From Lucifuga dentata (Eukaryota; Chordata; Actinopteri; Ophidiiformes; Bythitidae), in assembly GCA_014773175.1 (NCBI GenBank), contig VXCM01001418.1, positions 188,845-252,844 on the forward strand: a stretch of 64,000 bases of DNA, read 5' to 3'. The position numbers and the translations under genes are program-made. Positions 61,908-64,000 of the stretch are shown piece after piece. Below the pieces are notes generated by a model that was not told where the DNA came from, ran no database searches, and was given only the letters and a program-made list of their open reading frames with translations. Each line of letters opens with the position of its first letter. Within the stretch, counting starts at the first letter, position 1.

Positions 61908-64000
61908 CTGATACACATCGAAACATACGGCAGTTACAGTGAAGCAGAGTTTTAGGGTTTAGTAGGTAGCAGAACAATGTAATGAATTCATGTGATCACA
62001 GATCATAATATTCAAGGCTTTGACAGCAAAGCATATAATTTTTAATTTAATTTTTAATACTAAGAATATGTCCTTTTATTTTAAATGTAAGCATACAGCC
62101 TGTGCACAGTGGATACTTGCAATAAAATTACCCATTCTATGTAAGTTTTTGCAGTGTCAACATAGACCCTACTCTGAAGTACCATGCTAGATATTTAGAT
62201 AGATACGTATGGATTTTGCAAAAGTTTTTCTAAAAAATAAGGGACATCTTTTGTGCTGTTTCTATGTTTTATTTATTAAACTGAATATTTGTTAAATGTT
62301 TTGCATATCACAAAGATTTTATTCAGTATGCAGTGTACTTAATTGGAATTCCCACTGAAAACTGTAAATAAAATAAAATACTGCTGTTAATAATACGTAC
62401 TACTAGTTTGGAAAAACATTCATTCCTTTGTACACAATTTTTCCATAATATACTGTAGTAGCAGAATTTAACCACCTATTGGTAAATATTTTAAAGCCCT
62501 AAAGCAAAAATAAGCCATTGCATGCCACATTGCATTATGTCTATCAGAGAAATTTCAATCCGATATTTTTCCATAACATGCTGCTCTAGTAGGTATAAAT
62601 CATGTACTAATGGGATTTCCATGATTGTTACACTTTGGCTGCATGCCCCCAAAATTCTGGCATCTTTCCACAAAGCATGCTGGGAGGTAATCAGAGAAAA
62701 ATGTGTTTATTGTCATAAAAACGAGACAATAAATCAGCCAATGCCTATTCCCAACTCATCAGTAGCAAAAGGTTGCTGCTTTATATAGAAACCTCAAAAC
62801 TGCCTTGATAAGTTCCAAGTCAACTTGGTCAAAACAAATTCTCCAATAAGTGAAGCTGGAGGGCCAAACCATTTGACATTAAGTTAAGTATACTGTTTAT
62901 CAAGTCTGTTGCATTCCTGTCTATCTTTCATAGGAACAAGCAGTCAAATAACATTCAAGTAGTTTATTCTTTAAACCATACTTGGCACCAACACAGCATC
63001 TGTTTTGGAGACTAAGTTCAAAAGGGTTCGGATAGTTTTCTGCCAATAAACTGAAATAAGCTGGACAGTGGACACCAGATAGGGTTTTGTGTAATGTTCC
63101 TTTATGCTGAGTTTTGTGAATTACTTGTTGAGGAAAGAGGAAAAGAGGGATTTTTACAAGGCTGAGGGTTGGAGTAGAAAACTTCTTACACATAGTACAG
63201 GGAGGCGCTGGAAAACAACAGCTGGCCCAAGATGAAAACGAAATGTTGGGGGATGAGGAAATTAGAAACACAAAAGAGGCTGGAGTTGATAAAATCAAGG
63301 ATCAAAGCATTGTTTTTTTGAGAAACTGAATTGATTTAAACAGGACCAGTGGTGGAGTAATAACAAGAGCCACAAAAAGGCTGATCTCATTTGGATAACC
63401 TCTGAAAATGGGCTGAAGTATGGCCCACAGCATGGAGACATGAAGAGGTTGTTGGATTGCAGACATAATAGACCAAAGTGATAAAATGTTAAAGTGTTGT
63501 TCTGATTCAGGGCTTTCAGAGGGAAAAGCCACAAGCAATTTGTATTTCATAGGACCATCAGCCCCAGTTCAACCATACCTGCCTTCACTGTAAAGAAATT
63601 TAAATATGCATGCTTCGCCTGGTATAAACTCGAGCTGTATAAACTCGAGTTTATTGTGACACAGACAGTTGGTTCTCAAGTGTCAGAAGGCAAGTGACTC
63701 CATCCATATGTATCAATCTCTTAAAAAAAATAAGCCTGAGTGGATTAACCCCATGTTACTCACCACTACTTTAAAAAATAAACTGGACATTAGAACAAAT
63801 AACATGTGAGCTAGAATAATACGAGAGCTCATACTGTGACGAGGCTATTTAAAACAGTTATTTGCCACTTTGCTTTTGCTTTCACTTTGGTGACTAATCA
63901 TGACAGAACAGCATACTCTAATAAATATTAAAATCAAATCTGTAAATCTAGTACATTTACTACAAACTGCCTTGACAAGTTCCAAGTCAGCTTGGTCAAA
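61908..64000. other. Region upstream of aimp1
   Basis: Either a 5' intron of aimp1 or the intergenic space before the next gene. In human, TBCK lies head-to-head with AIMP1; I found no TBCK-like exon here. The sequence is AT-rich without a CpG island. It contains a 16-bp palindrome (ATAAACTCGAGTTTAT, 63639-63654) preceded by a partial direct copy, and two copies of a 37-bp word, at 62797 and at the window's right edge. Confidence 0.55.

Noticed and set aside
61908..64000. First exons of TBCK, expected head-to-head with aimp1
   Set aside because: No frame resembling the start of TBCK is visible, so it presumably lies beyond the window.

Overview
This is eukaryotic, vertebrate DNA, most likely from a ray-finned (percomorph-type) fish. 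It has an AT-rich background, split genes with GT-AG introns, abundant CA, GA, GATA and poly-A simple repeats, and fish-type Tc1, hAT, RTE-like LINE and tRNA-headed SINE debris. The fish assignment rests on gene divergence, compact introns and repeat types; the species cannot be named. There are no operons, bacterial genes or CRISPR arrays.

Two protein-coding genes can be rebuilt completely. On the plus strand, dkk2 (Dickkopf 2, a secreted Wnt modulator) has four coding exons: 9496-9699, 18186-18336, 19285-19416 and 20622-20872. They join in frame to 245 residues with both ten-cysteine domains. A TATA box and GC box lie about 330 bp upstream, and a likely poly(A) signal is at 22402. On the minus strand, aimp1 (multisynthetase-complex scaffold p43 / EMAP-II precursor) has six coding exons: 61882-61777, 60847-60734, 59385-59224, 57353-57145, 55379-55211 and 52699-52533. 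They join in frame to 308 residues. The genes converge, as DKK2 and AIMP1 do in human. They do not act in a shared pathway; the linkage is inherited synteny.

Layout: 1-9100 is dkk2 upstream DNA with an old hAT-like repeat (727-1445) and a broken Tc1 transposase (2135-2815). 9134-22430 is dkk2; its long intron 1 carries a hAT-like element interrupted by a 5'-truncated LINE, with target-site duplications visible for both insertions. 22430-52400 is about 30 kb of intergenic DNA with no recognisable host gene but many mobile and folded structures: a GCGAAT-rich inverted element, a 102-bp MITE, a hAT transposase remnant, a complex foldback, SINE copies, and three near-perfect hairpins with 2-nt loops. 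52400-61907 is aimp1. 61908-64000 is DNA upstream of aimp1 with no recognised exon.

The assembly has one 208-bp gap (47479-47686) and about nine single-N joins. At least three of those joins are flanked by exact duplicated sequence and look like unmerged contig overlaps. The most unusual native structures are the twin back-to-back hairpins at 30135-30218, the related hairpin at 40433-40466, and the nested LINE-in-hAT insertion at 16826-17578. I found no convincing new multi-gene system.
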